Assembly: GCA_031265205.1 (NCBI GenBank)
Contig: JAISCZ010000130.1
Location: 1-64,000, forward strand
Source of the DNA: Deltaproteobacteria bacterium
GTDB lineage: Bacteria; Desulfobacterota; Desulfarculia; Adiutricales; Adiutricaceae
Direction of reading: 5' to 3'
Length of the DNA: 64,000 nucleotides
Shown here: one piece after another, positions 63,341 through 64,000 of the stretch
How the letters are laid out: each line of letters opens with the position of its first letter
Position numbering within the stretch: position 1 is the stretch's first letter
The notes under the pieces: generated by a model
Database searches by the model: none
Seen by the model: the letters and a program-made list of their open reading frames with translations, nothing else
Told to the model about the DNA's origin: nothing
Position numbers and translations under genes: made by a program

Positions 63341-63673
63341 CTACTCGACCGTCATCTTGGCTTCCTCGTGGGAGAGCTTGAAGCCAGCTCGGAGCGTTAA
63401 GACGCACTTCTTGCGCTCCGGGGTGTAGCCGCCCAGCTTGCGTCCCCTGCGGCGGTATTTCCCGGGCTTGATGAGAGTGCGGAGAGAATGGATATTCTCT
63501 GGCTTCAGGTCCGCGTAGGCTTGCGTGAGGGCGGCGCGAATCATGGGTTTGGTGGCCTTGACGCTGACCTCGAATAAGTAGGCGTTGCGGCCCGTCGCGG
63601 CGACGTCCTTATCGCTGGCCCGCTCCGAGACGAAAACTTTCTTAATGATCCGCAGTTTAGACGTGGGTTCCAT
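63341..63673 (-). CDS. rplW: 50S ribosomal protein L23
   Basis: 110 residues: RIIKKVFVSERASDKDVAAT, YLFEVSVKATKPMIRAALTQ, KYRRRGRKLGGYTPERKKCV. At the tunnel exit, where trigger factor and SRP dock. Start overlaps the rplD stop by one base (TAATG). Confidence 0.96.
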   Translation of the reverse strand: MEPTSKLRIIKKVFVSERASDKDVAATGRNAYLFEVSVKATKPMIRAALTQAYADLKPENIHSLRTLIKPGKYRRRGRKLGGYTPERKKCVLTLRAGFKLSHEEAKMTVE

Positions 63674-64000
63674 TATTTCCTCATGAGCCTCTCGTGAATC
63701 TTAGGCAGGCTGTCCTTGAGGACCACCACGAAGTAGTGATCTAAGAGGTCGAAGCAGTTGAGGCCGTCGACCCGCAAAACGTCCAGGAAAGGGTTGTTGC
63801 GGGCGCTCTTCTCGAGGTTCCCGTCGGCTTCGGGGGTTAAGATAAGCGTTTTAGGCCGGAGGCGGCGCAACGCCGAGCGGCTCTTCTCTTTGCCCGTCCG
63901 GCGGGCCGCGAGGGCCGGGGGAGTCTCCTGGAGGCCCAAGGGGGCGAGGGTGGACTCCAGAAGCTTCGTCTTAATCTCGGCCAGGGCGAGCTCGTCCAGA
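63673..64000 (-). CDS. rplD: 50S ribosomal protein L4, C-terminal part (cut by window edge)
   Basis: The frame continues to base 64000 without a start, so about 108 C-terminal residues are present. LDELALAEIKTKLLESTL, then KTLILTPEADGNLEKSARNN and NCFDLLDHYFVVVLKDSLPK match L4. Order L4-L23-L2 is that of the S10 operon. Confidence 0.93.
   Translation of the reverse strand, partial: LDELALAEIKTKLLESTLAPLGLQETPPALAARRTGKEKSRSALRRLRPKTLILTPEADGNLEKSARNNPFLDVLRVDGLNCFDLLDHYFVVVLKDSLPKIHERLMRK

Noticed and set aside
61769-63400. 543-codon open frame on the plus strand opposite rplV-rpsS-rplB
   Set aside because: It is antisense to three well-supported ribosomal protein genes and has no recognisable family; long antisense frames are expected at this GC content.

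Overview
The window is a GC-rich chromosomal segment of a Gram-negative bacterium. LPS genes (kdsA, kdsC), a lipoprotein carrier (lolA), a classical autotransporter and the rod-shape operon all point to a diderm rod. CooC (carbon monoxide dehydrogenase nickel insertion), a DUF3786 protein, CobT and a YdcH/DUF465 protein suit an anaerobic, corrinoid-using deltaproteobacterial (Desulfobacterota-type) lineage. That placement is an inference from gene content, not a phylogeny. Several decayed genes (rsmD, a copied nadE tail, a zeta toxin) and long repeat-rich spacers suggest a genome losing DNA.

Layout. 1-5.6 kb: a pair of ~450-bp direct repeats brackets a frameshifted rsmD and a 1,100-residue autotransporter. 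5.6-12.5 kb: nadE with a decayed copy of its own 3' end, a DUF465 protein, ilvB-ilvH-ilvC, and pyrE. 12.5-15.6 kb: no protein gene that I recognise. The minus strand carries two tandem cobalamin riboswitches, each followed by a rho-independent terminator, behind one promoter; next to them lie noncoding ~172-bp tandem repeats. 15.6-23.7 kb: an AT-richer island with a type I restriction system made of one HsdR and two HsdM-HsdS fusion proteins. 24-38 kb: core metabolic and envelope genes (mltB-like, LOG family, gapA, cobT, nadA, lolA, GumN family, DUF3786, cooC, dgt-like, kdsA, kdsC, uvrC). 38-42.1 kb: two hypothetical genes, then a remnant island beside tRNA-Pro(CGG) with an epsilon/zeta-like module whose toxin has a nonsense codon. 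42.2-48.9 kb: mreB-mreC-mreD-mrdA-rodA on the minus strand. 49-64 kb: the S10-spc-alpha ribosomal cluster on the minus strand, rplD (cut by the window edge) through rplQ, with secY, adk and rpoA.

How parts connect. ilvBHC make the branched-chain amino acid precursors. nadA and nadE are early and final steps of NAD synthesis. kdsA and kdsC make KDO for LPS, lolA moves lipoproteins, and mreBCD/PBP2/RodA build the cell cylinder. CooC and CobT imply CO dehydrogenase and corrinoid chemistry, so cobalamin-sensing RNA has a biological context here. The most unusual item is the ~1-kb riboswitch-terminator-riboswitch-terminator transcript with no gene in it. It is either the relic of a lost B12-regulated gene or a cobalamin-controlled noncoding RNA.
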